DNA of 64,000 bases, from contig QKMZ01000005.1 in assembly GCA_003242885.1 (NCBI GenBank), positions 496,001 to 560,000 on the forward strand, written 5' to 3'. The notes under the pieces were generated by a model. That model had not been told where the DNA came from. It saw nothing but the letters and a program-made list of their open reading frames with translations, and did no database searches. Position 1 is the first letter of the stretch, and each line of letters opens with the position of its first letter. The position numbers were made by a program, and so were the translations under genes. The stretch is from Candidatus Melainabacteria bacterium (GTDB lineage: Bacteria; Cyanobacteriota; Vampirovibrionia; Obscuribacterales; Obscuribacteraceae). Positions 50,331 through 58,637 of the stretch are shown in pieces.

Positions 50331-51353
50331 ATGCGTGTTCTAAGATCGGCGGCGGCAGTACTCTTTTTATCGGCAGGCATGCTATTACCTGGTTTGATCA
50401 ATCAATTTGCATTTGCAAACGAAGCTCCGGCAGCTAGTGCTGAACGTCCGGTTCTTGATCTTGCTTTCTTAATTGATACGACCGGATCGATGGGCGGCGA
50501 AATTGAAATGGTGAAAAAGAAGACTAAAGATCTTGTGGCGAAATTGGCTTCCGGCAAGCCTGCTCCTGTTGTCCGTGTAGGACTTGTTGCCTATAGAGAT
50601 CGTGGTGACGACTACGTTACTAAAGTTTTTCCGTTTTCTGATGACATAGATAAGGTAGTTAAAGACATTACTGCTTTGAACGCGGCAGGCGGGGGCGATA
50701 CGCCGGAAGCCGTAAATCAAGGTTTGCACGTAGCTCTTAATGACCTTGAGTGGACGAAAAACAAGAAGGCATCCAAGCTTTTGTTTTTGATTGGTGATGC
50801 GGCCCCGCATATTTATCCCAACGACTTTAATTGGGAGACCGAAGCCAAAAACGCCATCTCGCGTGGAATTCAGATTAATACAATTGGTTGCGATGGACTC
50901 GATTCTAGTGGTACGACTGTATTTGAGAAAATCGCAAAACTATCTGACGGCTCATTTGAAACTCTTGCCTATAGGCAAGAAATTGTGAATTCTGAAGGCA
51001 AGAAAGAAACACTCATCACGTCTGGCGGTTCTACCTATAGAGTAAGAGCTGGTGCCGAATCTTCATGGAAAGCCGGTGCGAAGGATCTTGCAGCTAAAGG
51101 GCTCGCTATAGCCGCACCTGCTCCTGCCGCAACAATGGCAAAACGAAGTCATTCCTCGAGAGGCACCGTTTTTTACCCTGCCGCTATGCCTATGAGTGCT
51201 GATGCTATGGAGGGTGGTGTGCGCGGTGCCAGTCTCGGTTATAGCGCCAGTTATGGTGGTGTGAACCGAGGAGACAGCAATTTGGATGACGTCATGCTTA
51301 ATGCCGCAAGGAGCAAGCTCAAGAAAGATGCCTCGATTATCTACACGAAGTAA
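50331..51353 (+). CDS. secreted von Willebrand factor A domain protein
   Basis: 340 residues from ATG 50331, supported by GAGGT seven bases upstream. Signal peptide (AAAVLFLSAGMLLPGLINQFAFA) then a VWA domain with MIDAS DTTGSMGGE, the Thr of GGGDTPEAV and the Asp of LIGDAAPH. The second half is less structured, with Ser/Ala/Met/Gly-rich segments. VWA domains bind protein partners via a metal ion; target unknown. Followed by an intrinsic terminator. Confidence 0.87.
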   Translation: MRVLRSAAAVLFLSAGMLLPGLINQFAFANEAPAASAERPVLDLAFLIDTTGSMGGEIEMVKKKTKDLVAKLASGKPAPVVRVGLVAYRDRGDDYVTKVFPFSDDIDKVVKDITALNAAGGGDTPEAVNQGLHVALNDLEWTKNKKASKLLFLIGDAAPHIYPNDFNWETEAKNAISRGIQINTIGCDGLDSSGTTVFEKIAKLSDGSFETLAYRQEIVNSEGKKETLITSGGSTYRVRAGAESSWKAGAKDLAAKGLAIAAPAPAATMAKRSHSSRGTVFYPAAMPMSADAMEGGVRGASLGYSASYGGVNRGDSNLDDVMLNAARSKLKKDASIIYTK

Positions 51354-51445
51354 CTGGGGTTAACGAAAAGTAGAAAGTTTGGTGTTCAACATGCGCCAAG
51401 AAATCAGGACAGGATAAGCATCCCCGAGCCGATGCCTGTCTTGAA

Positions 51446-51476
51446 AGAGGGAAGGGATAACCTTCCTTCTTTTTTG
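51446..51476 (+). terminator. intrinsic terminator after VWA gene
   Basis: GGAAGG (51450-51455) pairs with CCTTCC (51461-51466), loop GATAA, followed by TTCTTTTTT. About 95 bases after the VWA stop. Confidence 0.85.
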
Positions 51477-51636
51477 CTGCAAATTCAATTTTGTTCGTCA
51501 CTTTGTTTGTGTTTCCCTCTCAAATTCCCGCAATTTGAATTTCACGATTTTTTGAAACTTGCCGTTGCATTCTCTAGCCCGTCAACCCCAAAACAGCAAT
51601 AGACAGGCACCCTGTGGTTTCTACTTAGTTAGCACT

Positions 51637-51676
51637 ACAAAAAATGAGGGGGCGACAGTGGTAGGTCGCACCCTCA
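51637..51676 (-). terminator. intrinsic terminator after the stress-type membrane protein
   Basis: TGAGGG-(G)-GCGAC (51645-51656) pairs with GTCGC-A-CCCTCA (51665-51676). On the minus strand the stem is followed by a TTTTTT run. Fifteen bases after the stop at 51692. Confidence 0.9.
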
Positions 51677-51691
51677 TATGGTTTTGTTGAC

Positions 51692-52279
51692 TTAGGCTAC
51701 AGCAACCAATTGCGGACGATTCTCGTCGCTTTGCACTTCTGGTGCTTCTTTCTCCAATCCGATGATTTGACCAAGATCGGCTTGTCTGGTGATTATTTCC
51801 AACGCATCATGGTTGTCCATGATCTCCCACGCTGTGCGGCGTTCTTCTCGCGAGTTCACTTCTGCAAGAATTACGATTTCACCGTTCTCGACATCGCCCT
51901 CAAACACGTTGGCGTAATACTGTGGCTCGTTGGCATGCAAAAATGCGCCCATCCAGACGCCCCAATAGGCGAGAATGACTCCGCCGGAAACGGCTGCCAT
52001 GACAGTAGTGATAATTTGGAAGAAACCTGGTGTGTTGATTTCTGGAGCCATCATTACTCCCGCCCAGAGCCCGCCCAGGGCGCCCACAATGCCATAGCGC
52101 ACGAAGTAGCGCGCCATCGGTGTCTTTATCTTGGCTGAAACGTTGTGAAATTCAGGGCAATCCTTGCCGACCACGCTCAAATCGGCTGATTTGAAACCAG
52201 CTTTATGCAAATCTTCCAGGATTTGACCGGCGCTGGTTGTGCTTTCAAAAATTCCGTAAACATAATCTGGATTCGACAT
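51692..52279 (-). CDS. general-stress-type membrane protein (GS17M-like ends, glycine-rich helices)
   Basis: 195 residues. The first 50 residues (VYGIFESTTSAGQILEDLHKAGF) and residues 115-165 resemble the alpha-beta ends seen in general stress protein 17M and related DUF families, flanking a Gly/Ala-rich pair of membrane helices (YGIVGALGGLWAGVMM and VMAAVSGGVILAYWGVWMGA). GAGGAT precedes ATG 52279. Divergent from a GntR regulator with a perfect palindrome between them, so it is a plausible target of that regulator. Exact role unknown. Confidence 0.65.
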   Translation of the reverse strand: MSNPDYVYGIFESTTSAGQILEDLHKAGFKSADLSVVGKDCPEFHNVSAKIKTPMARYFVRYGIVGALGGLWAGVMMAPEINTPGFFQIITTVMAAVSGGVILAYWGVWMGAFLHANEPQYYANVFEGDVENGEIVILAEVNSREERRTAWEIMDNHDALEIITRQADLGQIIGLEKEAPEVQSDENRPQLVAVA

Positions 52280-52330
52280 AGGAGTATCCTCGACTCTTAT
52301 TTTTGGGTATGGCTTGATGATCTTGTATAG

Positions 52331-52349
52331 ATTATCGATAATCGATAAT
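52331..52349. promoter_or_regulatory. perfect 19-bp palindrome, candidate GntR operator
   Basis: ATTATCGAT-A-ATCGATAAT, an exact inverted repeat, in the 124-base region between the divergent stress-type gene and the GntR gene. Size and place fit an operator of a GntR dimer controlling both sides. Confidence 0.6.
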
Positions 52350-52403
52350 TAGATTGTACCGCGCCTTGAATTCTGGTCAAGCTCCTTCGTCTAAAATTGC
52401 AAC

Positions 52404-53045
52404 ATGTCATTCAAACGAGCTTCCACCAGGGAGCAAATCACTCAATACCTGCTGGAGCGCATCCTCGACGGCACTTACAAGCCCGGCGAGCGCCTCATTG
52501 AATTGAACATTGCCAACGAGCTAAGTACCAGCCAGGCGCCGGTACGCGAAGCCTTACGCTATTTGGAAGCGATGAGAGTGGTTGTCACCGAACCATATAA
52601 AGGTACTCGGGTCAGAGAAGTCACTGACCGAGAACTTGAGGAATCCTCTCAAGTACGTGCAGCGTTGGAAGAATTGGGAGCAGAATTGGCCGCCCCTCTA
52701 CTTAAAGGAAATGTCGAGCGTATCACGCAAGAGTCGAAGCAGTTTATGAAAGCTGCCAAACAGAAGGATGTTCAAAAATACAGTCAGCACGACATTGAGT
52801 TTCACCGCCTGATTATGGAAGCGTCAGGAAATCAATTGTTGCTTTCTATCTGGGAATCTGTGGTTTTGGAAACTCGTTTTCGGCGCACGCTGAGCCGTAT
52901 TGGAGAAGAGCAGCTTGTGGAATTCGGCGAAGCACATTTACCTGTTATTGATGCACTGAATGATGGTGATGGAAAACGCGCAGCGTCAATTTTGAAAAAT
53001 CTGATCTGCAAATTCCACTTCTTGAAGAGCACGGAGCAATCCTGA
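52404..53045 (+). CDS. GntR-family regulator, FCD (FadR) subfamily
   Basis: 213 residues. N-terminal winged helix: REQITQYLLERILDGTYKPGERL, then the recognition helix in TSQAPVREALRYLEAM. The C-terminal all-helical FCD domain has EFHRLIMEASGN and a His pattern typical of metal or carboxylate binding. No adjacent metabolic gene indicates the effector. A palindrome 55 bases upstream may be its operator, suggesting autoregulation. Confidence 0.9.
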   Translation: MSFKRASTREQITQYLLERILDGTYKPGERLIELNIANELSTSQAPVREALRYLEAMRVVVTEPYKGTRVREVTDRELEESSQVRAALEELGAELAAPLLKGNVERITQESKQFMKAAKQKDVQKYSQHDIEFHRLIMEASGNQLLLSIWESVVLETRFRRTLSRIGEEQLVEFGEAHLPVIDALNDGDGKRAASILKNLICKFHFLKSTEQS

Positions 53046-53106
53046 GCCTCTGCCTTAGAAAAGACAGATGTCGCCTTTTGAAGCGCTCTTTCGCTGATTC
53101 CTAGAC

Positions 53107-54930
53107 TTAGTAGGTATTTCCATCTCTTGCCGGAATAATAGCTCGAAAGAGGCTACCGCGATTCGACGCGGCTGTTTTGTCTGCGGGTTCGACCCAAATT
53201 TTGCCACCATGGGCTTCCACAATCAGTTTGCAAATTGCCAATCCCAGTCCGGTTCCTTGCTTTTCATCGCTTCTTGCTTCTTGTTCGAAAGTTTCGAAAA
53301 CGCGCTCTAGATTCTCGTCTGCAATTCCACGCCCTCGATCCGCAACACTCAACTCAAATCCGTTGTCCGTTGGTTTTGCACCAATGGTCACGGTTGCGCC
53401 CTCGGGGCTGAATTTGATGGCGTTTGAAACAAGGTTTGTCATTACCTGCAGCAACATTCTTCTATCACCATCAACTATCAATTCCTTTTCCGGCAGAGCC
53501 AGCGTAATGCGCTTTCCGTCCGCAAAACCGCCTAGCATATCTTTTGTGTCTCGCGCCAGTTCGCGCGCATCGAAGTGCTCGCGATCCAATTCCATGCGCC
53601 CAGCTTTCAGCTTCTGGAAGTCGAGAAGATCATTTACCAATTGCATCAGTTTGTCCAAGTTTGCGACGGCGCGACTAATATCTGTTTGAACGTCTTGACT
53701 AATACTTCCTTTGACACCTGCGACAATGAGTGAAAGAGAGTTGTGCATTGCCATCAGAGGACTGCGCAAATCATGACTGATCATGTTGGCAAAATCCTCT
53801 TTCATTTGCTCAATACGTTTGTGCTCGGAAATATCGTGAATGACGCAAAACATCTTCTGGTGCGACTGCGACCATAAACACGACCATCTAGTGTCGATAG
53901 TTTTTCCCTCGACGCTGCGTAATTGCAACTCGAAAGTTTCAGGCTTTTCGCTTTTCATGGCAATTCTGAATTGCTCGTCTGCAAGCAAGCTTTGTTCGGG
54001 CACCGTCAGTGAATGCATCGGTGCACCAATCAAATCTTCCGGATTGTGACCGAGAAGTTTGTGACAGGACCTATTTACTGAAAGTATTTCACCCTCTTCG
54101 TTCGCGGAGAGAATTATGTCTGCCGCGTTCTCGACAAGTTCTTTATTGCGAGACAGAGCGCTTTCAAGGTCATCCGCTGCAACGTGAAGAAGTGAATCTA
54201 GTTTTGAAAATTCGGCTGCATCTTCTAGAACAGGCAAGAGAGGCTTTCTCTCAGATAGGAGCTTTCCGTTGTTTCTGATGCGTGTAAGCGGATTGCTGAT
54301 CATTTTGGCAAAGTAAAAAACAAGCAGCAGTGCGATTCCGATATTGATGATGGCAAATACTCCGACAACTCCTACCAAGGCTGTAATCGAACGTTCAATC
54401 GCGGCGCTGTCTGCGGTGACTTTTGCCTCTTCTACTGAAACAATCTGGTCGATCACTTTTGACCATCCAGGGGCTTTGGAAATCAACCTGCTATGGTATC
54501 GTTTCGCTAGGCGCTTCCAATCTGGTTGGTTCATGAGTTGCTTAAAACCAAGCATGCTTTCGTTCATTTCTTCCATCGCAAGGTTAAACGCTTTTACTGC
54601 TTGATCGTGCAAGGGATCTTTTTGAATGAGACTCAGAAATTTGGAAACATCAGCAGTCAAGCTAAACCACTGCCTCTCCTGTACCTCAGGACTTATAAAA
54701 CTGCCTCCTTCTACCAAGCTGTAATCGAAGACAAGTTGATTGATAATCACGTTCGAAAGAGTATATGCGCGCCTGATGATATCTTGCGAGACTGTCTCAT
54801 TCTGCATGTAATTTTGAATTTGGTGAAGTCTAAAACCAAGAAGGATTACAAATGCAAGCTGGCAGATCACAGGAAATGCGACAACAATTATGCTGCGCTG
54901 TTTTAGGTTGAGGACAGGAAAAATCTTCAT
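53107..54930 (-). CDS. membrane histidine kinase with PAS domain (A)
   Basis: 607 residues. N-terminal helix FPVICQLAFVILLGF, an extracytoplasmic helical domain to about residue 185, a second helix, a HAMP-like stretch, then a PAS domain (ENAADIILSANEEGEILSVN), and the kinase core: MISHDLRSPL (His near 385), NAIKFSPEG, DRGRGIADEN and GTGLGLAICK. Its ATG overlaps the stop of the upstream kinase (ATGA), so the two are cotranslated. No response regulator is encoded beside it. Confidence 0.93.
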   Translation of the reverse strand: MKIFPVLNLKQRSIIVVAFPVICQLAFVILLGFRLHQIQNYMQNETVSQDIIRRAYTLSNVIINQLVFDYSLVEGGSFISPEVQERQWFSLTADVSKFLSLIQKDPLHDQAVKAFNLAMEEMNESMLGFKQLMNQPDWKRLAKRYHSRLISKAPGWSKVIDQIVSVEEAKVTADSAAIERSITALVGVVGVFAIINIGIALLLVFYFAKMISNPLTRIRNNGKLLSERKPLLPVLEDAAEFSKLDSLLHVAADDLESALSRNKELVENAADIILSANEEGEILSVNRSCHKLLGHNPEDLIGAPMHSLTVPEQSLLADEQFRIAMKSEKPETFELQLRSVEGKTIDTRWSCLWSQSHQKMFCVIHDISEHKRIEQMKEDFANMISHDLRSPLMAMHNSLSLIVAGVKGSISQDVQTDISRAVANLDKLMQLVNDLLDFQKLKAGRMELDREHFDARELARDTKDMLGGFADGKRITLALPEKELIVDGDRRMLLQVMTNLVSNAIKFSPEGATVTIGAKPTDNGFELSVADRGRGIADENLERVFETFEQEARSDEKQGTGLGLAICKLIVEAHGGKIWVEPADKTAASNRGSLFRAIIPARDGNTY

Positions 54931-56744
54931 TCTGCGCCGTCCTCTGTATCTCTATATCGAGGAACAGTAAACCAGAATGTCGTGCCTTTTCCTAATTCAC
55001 TAATCACTCCGACTTCGCCGCCATGAGCTTCGACGATGTTTTTGACAATCGCCAGACCAAGTCCTGTCCCTTTGATGTTCAACTCTGATTTTGCTTTCGT
55101 CTGTTGAAACTTGTCAAAAACCAGCGGCAAATCATCTGGCGAGATGCCAGGACCTTCATCGCAAACCTTTATCGTAGCTTTATTTTCTCCGGGCTCAATA
55201 CTCATGCGAACAGAAGAATTCTTAGGAGAAAATTTGATAGCGTTGGAAAGCAAATTGGTTACTACCTGGACAAGCCGCCTTTCGTCGCCCAGAAGAATTG
55301 TGTCGCTTTTTGGTCCGAGTACTGATATTTGAGCTGCAGCAGCCAGCCCGGCGAGCGTTTCCTTTGCGCTTTCGCATACTTCAGAAGCTGCTACAGGCGC
55401 CAGGTCTAGTGAAAACTTGTTTGCTTCCAGCTTCTCAAGTTCAAGAAAATCGTTCACAAGCGAAAGCAGTCTTTGAGAATTGGAATCCGCACGTGCGAGT
55501 TCTTTCTTGACCCCTTCAGGTAATTCTCCTCGCTTTCCAGTGTTTAGCCCTTGCAGAACAATCGAAATAGCCGTAAGCGGGCTGCGAATGTCGTGACTTG
55601 CCATCGCGATAAAGCGCTTCTTCAGCCTGTCCACGTTACGCATTTCAGTGACGTCGTTGACCACGCAATAATAGTTTTGTTTCTCTGGCGACCATGTCAC
55701 CGTCCATAGTGCATCTCTAAAACTGCCGTCTTTTGTCTTTACGACATTTTCGAATTTGCCTTCGCCTTCCTCGTGAATTCTGTCGAGAGAGTATTTGGTT
55801 GTTTCAGCCGTCTCTTCGGTAATCAGAGACATGATTGATTTGTGCATGAGTTCGTCAGGTGCCATTCCCCAGAGTTTTGAGCTGGACGCACCGACGGTTG
55901 AGAAACGCATCTTCTCATCTAAAGAGCAAATCACATCAGCGGCATTGTCGAGCACCGCTGACTCAGTCCAACGGATTTCGGCAAGAATGCTGCTTGCGTC
56001 GGTGATTACTCGATCAACTTCCGCAAGTTCGTCCTTTCCTCCTATTGTTCCGCTCACTGAATGTCCGAGTGCAAGCTGTTCTCCCTTCTGCACGACGGCA
56101 TGTACACGCTGTTGCATGACGCCGACGAAGACTTTGATTAGTAGAAAAGCCACACCTGCATTAAGCAAAAATCCGAAGCAGATAATGCCAATGAACTTTT
56201 GCTGCAGATTTTTGAAGTCCTCCGGCTCGTGTTTGATCATGCTGGTTTCAATGCGAATAATCTCTTTGGCTAGTCTCTCCTGTTCCATTGCAATATGAAT
56301 GAGCGTCTCATTCTGTCTGCGATTCGTCATCCGGCCGATGCCGGATATTCCTCGGTGTACAGGAGTCGTTTTGCCGACTGCTATTGCCGTTCTCCGCAAT
56401 TCCTCAGCGTCTTCTACCAATGACTGCAACTCGGGATTTTCAGCTAGGTTCAACTGCCCCCATGTATAAGGCTGGCTAAACTTATTCATGAGTTCTGCAT
56501 AGTGCGCTTTACGCTCTTCATAGCTGTGGGTATCCTTGTCGGTAAGAATGTAGAACGTGCGAACCAACATGTCCTGCATCTTGTGCATTTCGATAAGGAT
56601 TGCTTTTACGTGACTGAGCCGCTGGTACTCTTTTCCGGACTGGATAAGCTCGTGTGCGAGGACACTGACAAAGCTCAACTCAATGACAATCGGCACCAGG
56701 ACCAGAATTAGGCCCGTTTGCTTGGCATTGAGATTCGACAACAC
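54927..56744 (-). CDS. membrane histidine kinase with PAS domain (B)
   Basis: 605 residues from GTG 56744 (SD weak). Same architecture as kinase A: LVPIVIELSFVSVLAHEL helix, extracytoplasmic helical sensor, second helix (IGIICFGFLLNAGVAFLLI), HAMP-like stretch, PAS (DNAADVICSLDEKMRFSTV), and kinase core with MASHDIRSPL (His near 381), NAIKFSPKN, DEGPGISPDD and GTGLGLAIVK. Overlaps kinase A by four bases. A GGDEF-like gene lies 196 bases upstream on the same strand. Confidence 0.93.
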   Translation of the reverse strand: MLSNLNAKQTGLILVLVPIVIELSFVSVLAHELIQSGKEYQRLSHVKAILIEMHKMQDMLVRTFYILTDKDTHSYEERKAHYAELMNKFSQPYTWGQLNLAENPELQSLVEDAEELRRTAIAVGKTTPVHRGISGIGRMTNRRQNETLIHIAMEQERLAKEIIRIETSMIKHEPEDFKNLQQKFIGIICFGFLLNAGVAFLLIKVFVGVMQQRVHAVVQKGEQLALGHSVSGTIGGKDELAEVDRVITDASSILAEIRWTESAVLDNAADVICSLDEKMRFSTVGASSSKLWGMAPDELMHKSIMSLITEETAETTKYSLDRIHEEGEGKFENVVKTKDGSFRDALWTVTWSPEKQNYYCVVNDVTEMRNVDRLKKRFIAMASHDIRSPLTAISIVLQGLNTGKRGELPEGVKKELARADSNSQRLLSLVNDFLELEKLEANKFSLDLAPVAASEVCESAKETLAGLAAAAQISVLGPKSDTILLGDERRLVQVVTNLLSNAIKFSPKNSSVRMSIEPGENKATIKVCDEGPGISPDDLPLVFDKFQQTKAKSELNIKGTGLGLAIVKNIVEAHGGEVGVISELGKGTTFWFTVPRYRDTEDGAE

Positions 56745-56940
56745 TTCGATTTACGCCTACGCCCGGTAGAAGTCCCAAAACACCCACCAGGTAAATATTC
56801 CACAGATCGCTACTCTAACTTCGTATGACTGATATAGCTGAATTGTTTGGGTATAGAAGTGAAGGTAGGAATGGCGAATTAGCAGCACGAGACATACGTC
56901 AAATTAATGGGCTGCGCATCTTGAAACTTTCGCTCTGTGG

Positions 56941-57624
56941 CTAAGCGCTGAAGAACATGCAGTCGCCATCTTGACGCTTTGCCATTTCCAGATGCTGCAG
57001 CGCTTTTTGAATGAGAATATTGACGCAATCACCGTCGTATGGAGCACAAGCGGCTCCAACGCTAACTGTGTTGTTGGGACGATTCGTGAATGACTGCGCA
57101 CGCGCTTGCATCTGTCTGCCGATGCGTCTGACTATCTGTAGAGCCGGCGCTTGCGCTGTTTCTGGGCACACGATGGCGAAGAGATTGTGTTCGATGCGTC
57201 CCACGAAATCAGTGTCACGAGTGTGCTCTTTTAGCAAACTGCCAAGATACGTGATCAATTCGGCACCCGCCAATGGACCATACTTGTCGACAGTTTGGTC
57301 CAGATTGTCGATACAAACCAATAAAATTGTCACAGGGCGGTGGTAACGCTTAGCACGCAAAACCTCATAATTAAGCTTCCATTCAGTAGCAGAACGATTG
57401 AGAAGCCCTGTCTCTCTATCTAAGAGTTGGGGCAAGTTTTTCTCGAGAAGAAAACTTGGATCTGTGTCCCGAATTTCTCTTTTGACCTGCTTTGCCTTGA
57501 CTGGTCTGGGTGGAAACTGGGAAATTTTTTCCGAGGCAACTGCAGTCTTCGGTACCGCAGGAATATTGGTGCCTGTCTTGGTGCGAATCCAATTAATTGT
57601 TGGCATAACTGATGCAGAAAACAT
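56941..57624 (-). CDS. degenerate GGDEF-domain protein
   Basis: 227 residues from ATG 57624, with GGAGAG six bases upstream. Basic, Pro/Lys-rich N-terminus, then a GGDEF fold starting at DRETGLLNRSATEW. Where the active site loop should read GG(D/E)EF it reads RIEHNLFAIVCP, so the catalytic metal/GTP residues are lost. It therefore likely cannot make c-di-GMP and may instead bind nucleotide or protein partners. No PAS or membrane segment. Located upstream of kinase B on the same strand. Confidence 0.82.
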   Translation of the reverse strand: MFSASVMPTINWIRTKTGTNIPAVPKTAVASEKISQFPPRPVKAKQVKREIRDTDPSFLLEKNLPQLLDRETGLLNRSATEWKLNYEVLRAKRYHRPVTILLVCIDNLDQTVDKYGPLAGAELITYLGSLLKEHTRDTDFVGRIEHNLFAIVCPETAQAPALQIVRRIGRQMQARAQSFTNRPNNTVSVGAACAPYDGDCVNILIQKALQHLEMAKRQDGDCMFFSA

Positions 57625-57882
57625 CTTCAACTCTCCGCTGAATGCGAGTTTCTAAATTAGTAAGGAAAAGGTCGGGGGTGAGGAAGTTCACCTTCTACAT
57701 AATGAATGACTCCGTGGATAAAGTAAATTCGCAAATCAGCATCCTTGATTAGGCGTACACGAAAACGTGTATGAGTCGTTGAAAACACTGATGAATAGCT
57801 CGAAATTGCGTCTAACTCTCGTCGTTTTCATTTGAGTTCGCTATTCACCCTTTGAGGAAGCATTCGTCTATAGATGAGACAG

Positions 57883-57914
57883 AAAAGGACAAAAGCAATT
57901 GCTTCTGTCCTTTT
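57883..57914 (-). terminator. intrinsic terminator after the coiled-coil lipoprotein
   Basis: AAAAGGAC and GTCCTTTT arms (57884-57891 and 57907-57914) enclose an inner AGCAATTGCT palindrome; the minus-strand 3' arm ends in TTTTC. 56 bases after the stop at 57970. Confidence 0.6.
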
Positions 57915-57969
57915 CGTTCGCCCATTAAAGGTTGTAATTGTTTATAAGTTTCCTTGAACCCGCTCTGAA

Positions 57970-58356
57970 TTATTGAGGGACATCCTTGCTCTGCTTGAGC
58001 GCGGCTTTGGCTGCTTCAGCATTGCGGTCTACGGTTTTCTTCGATGTTTCTACTTGGTCGTCTATGTTTTTCTTTGCAAACTTAACTTGATCATCAACTC
58101 TGTCTTTTCTGTCTTCAACAGCGTCTTTTTGTGCTTTAAGTGTCTCTGCGGTCTGTTCCAACGCTTTCTTTTGAGCTTCGGCGTTTTCACTGATTCTTTC
58201 CTTGAGCACGTCTGCGTGCTGTTCCACCTGCTCTTTCTGGATTTTTGCCTGACGATCTATGTCCTTCATGCCCTCAGAAATTTCGGCTTGTTTTTGGCTG
58301 CAACCCACCAACAAAGCTACACTGCTTAGCGCCAAAATGGTTCTTGCATAACGCAT
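57970..58356 (-). CDS. coiled-coil lipoprotein, Lpp-like in size and composition
   Basis: 128 residues. Lipobox LLVG-Cys19 after a hydrophobic stretch, then a continuous helix of heptad-like Lys/Glu/Asp/Ala/Gln residues with repeated ..AEAQKKALEQTAE.. patterns. It lacks the C-terminal Lys-Arg-Lys style end used by Braun lipoprotein to attach to peptidoglycan. AAGGAG precedes the ATG and a terminator follows. Probably outer-membrane-anchored and trimeric or tethering; inferred. Confidence 0.8.
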   Translation of the reverse strand: MRYARTILALSSVALLVGCSQKQAEISEGMKDIDRQAKIQKEQVEQHADVLKERISENAEAQKKALEQTAETLKAQKDAVEDRKDRVDDQVKFAKKNIDDQVETSKKTVDRNAEAAKAALKQSKDVPQ

Positions 58357-58460
58357 ACAGTCTTTCTCCTTATCCCTACCCGCGGGGTCGCGGACACTGG
58401 TAAGACATAGGCGTTGCGATAGAGTTCCCGAATCATTTACTTGGGAAACAAATCACAATA

Positions 58461-58509
58461 ATTTTTGCGAAAAAGCGCAAAAGGCAAGGCTCAAACTTGC
58501 GTTTGAGCC
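58461..58509 (-). terminator. tandem hairpins after histidine kinase C
   Basis: GGCTCAAAC-TTGC-GTTTGAGCC (58488-58509), a perfect 9-bp stem, and TTTTGCG/CGCAAAA (58463-58482). Read on the minus strand they follow the kinase stop at 58638 in that order, with T-rich stretches between. A further CTGCCC/GGGCAG stem lies at 58594-58611. Confidence 0.55.
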
Positions 58510-58637
58510 CCCTTAACTTCCCCATCGGTAAACTCTCTGACGGCTGCCTGTCAGCGATTCACGCGGCACGTCCGTCTCAGTGAATAGATACTACTGCCCG
58601 CTATTGGGCAGCAACGTGGCAAACAAAATTCAATAAA

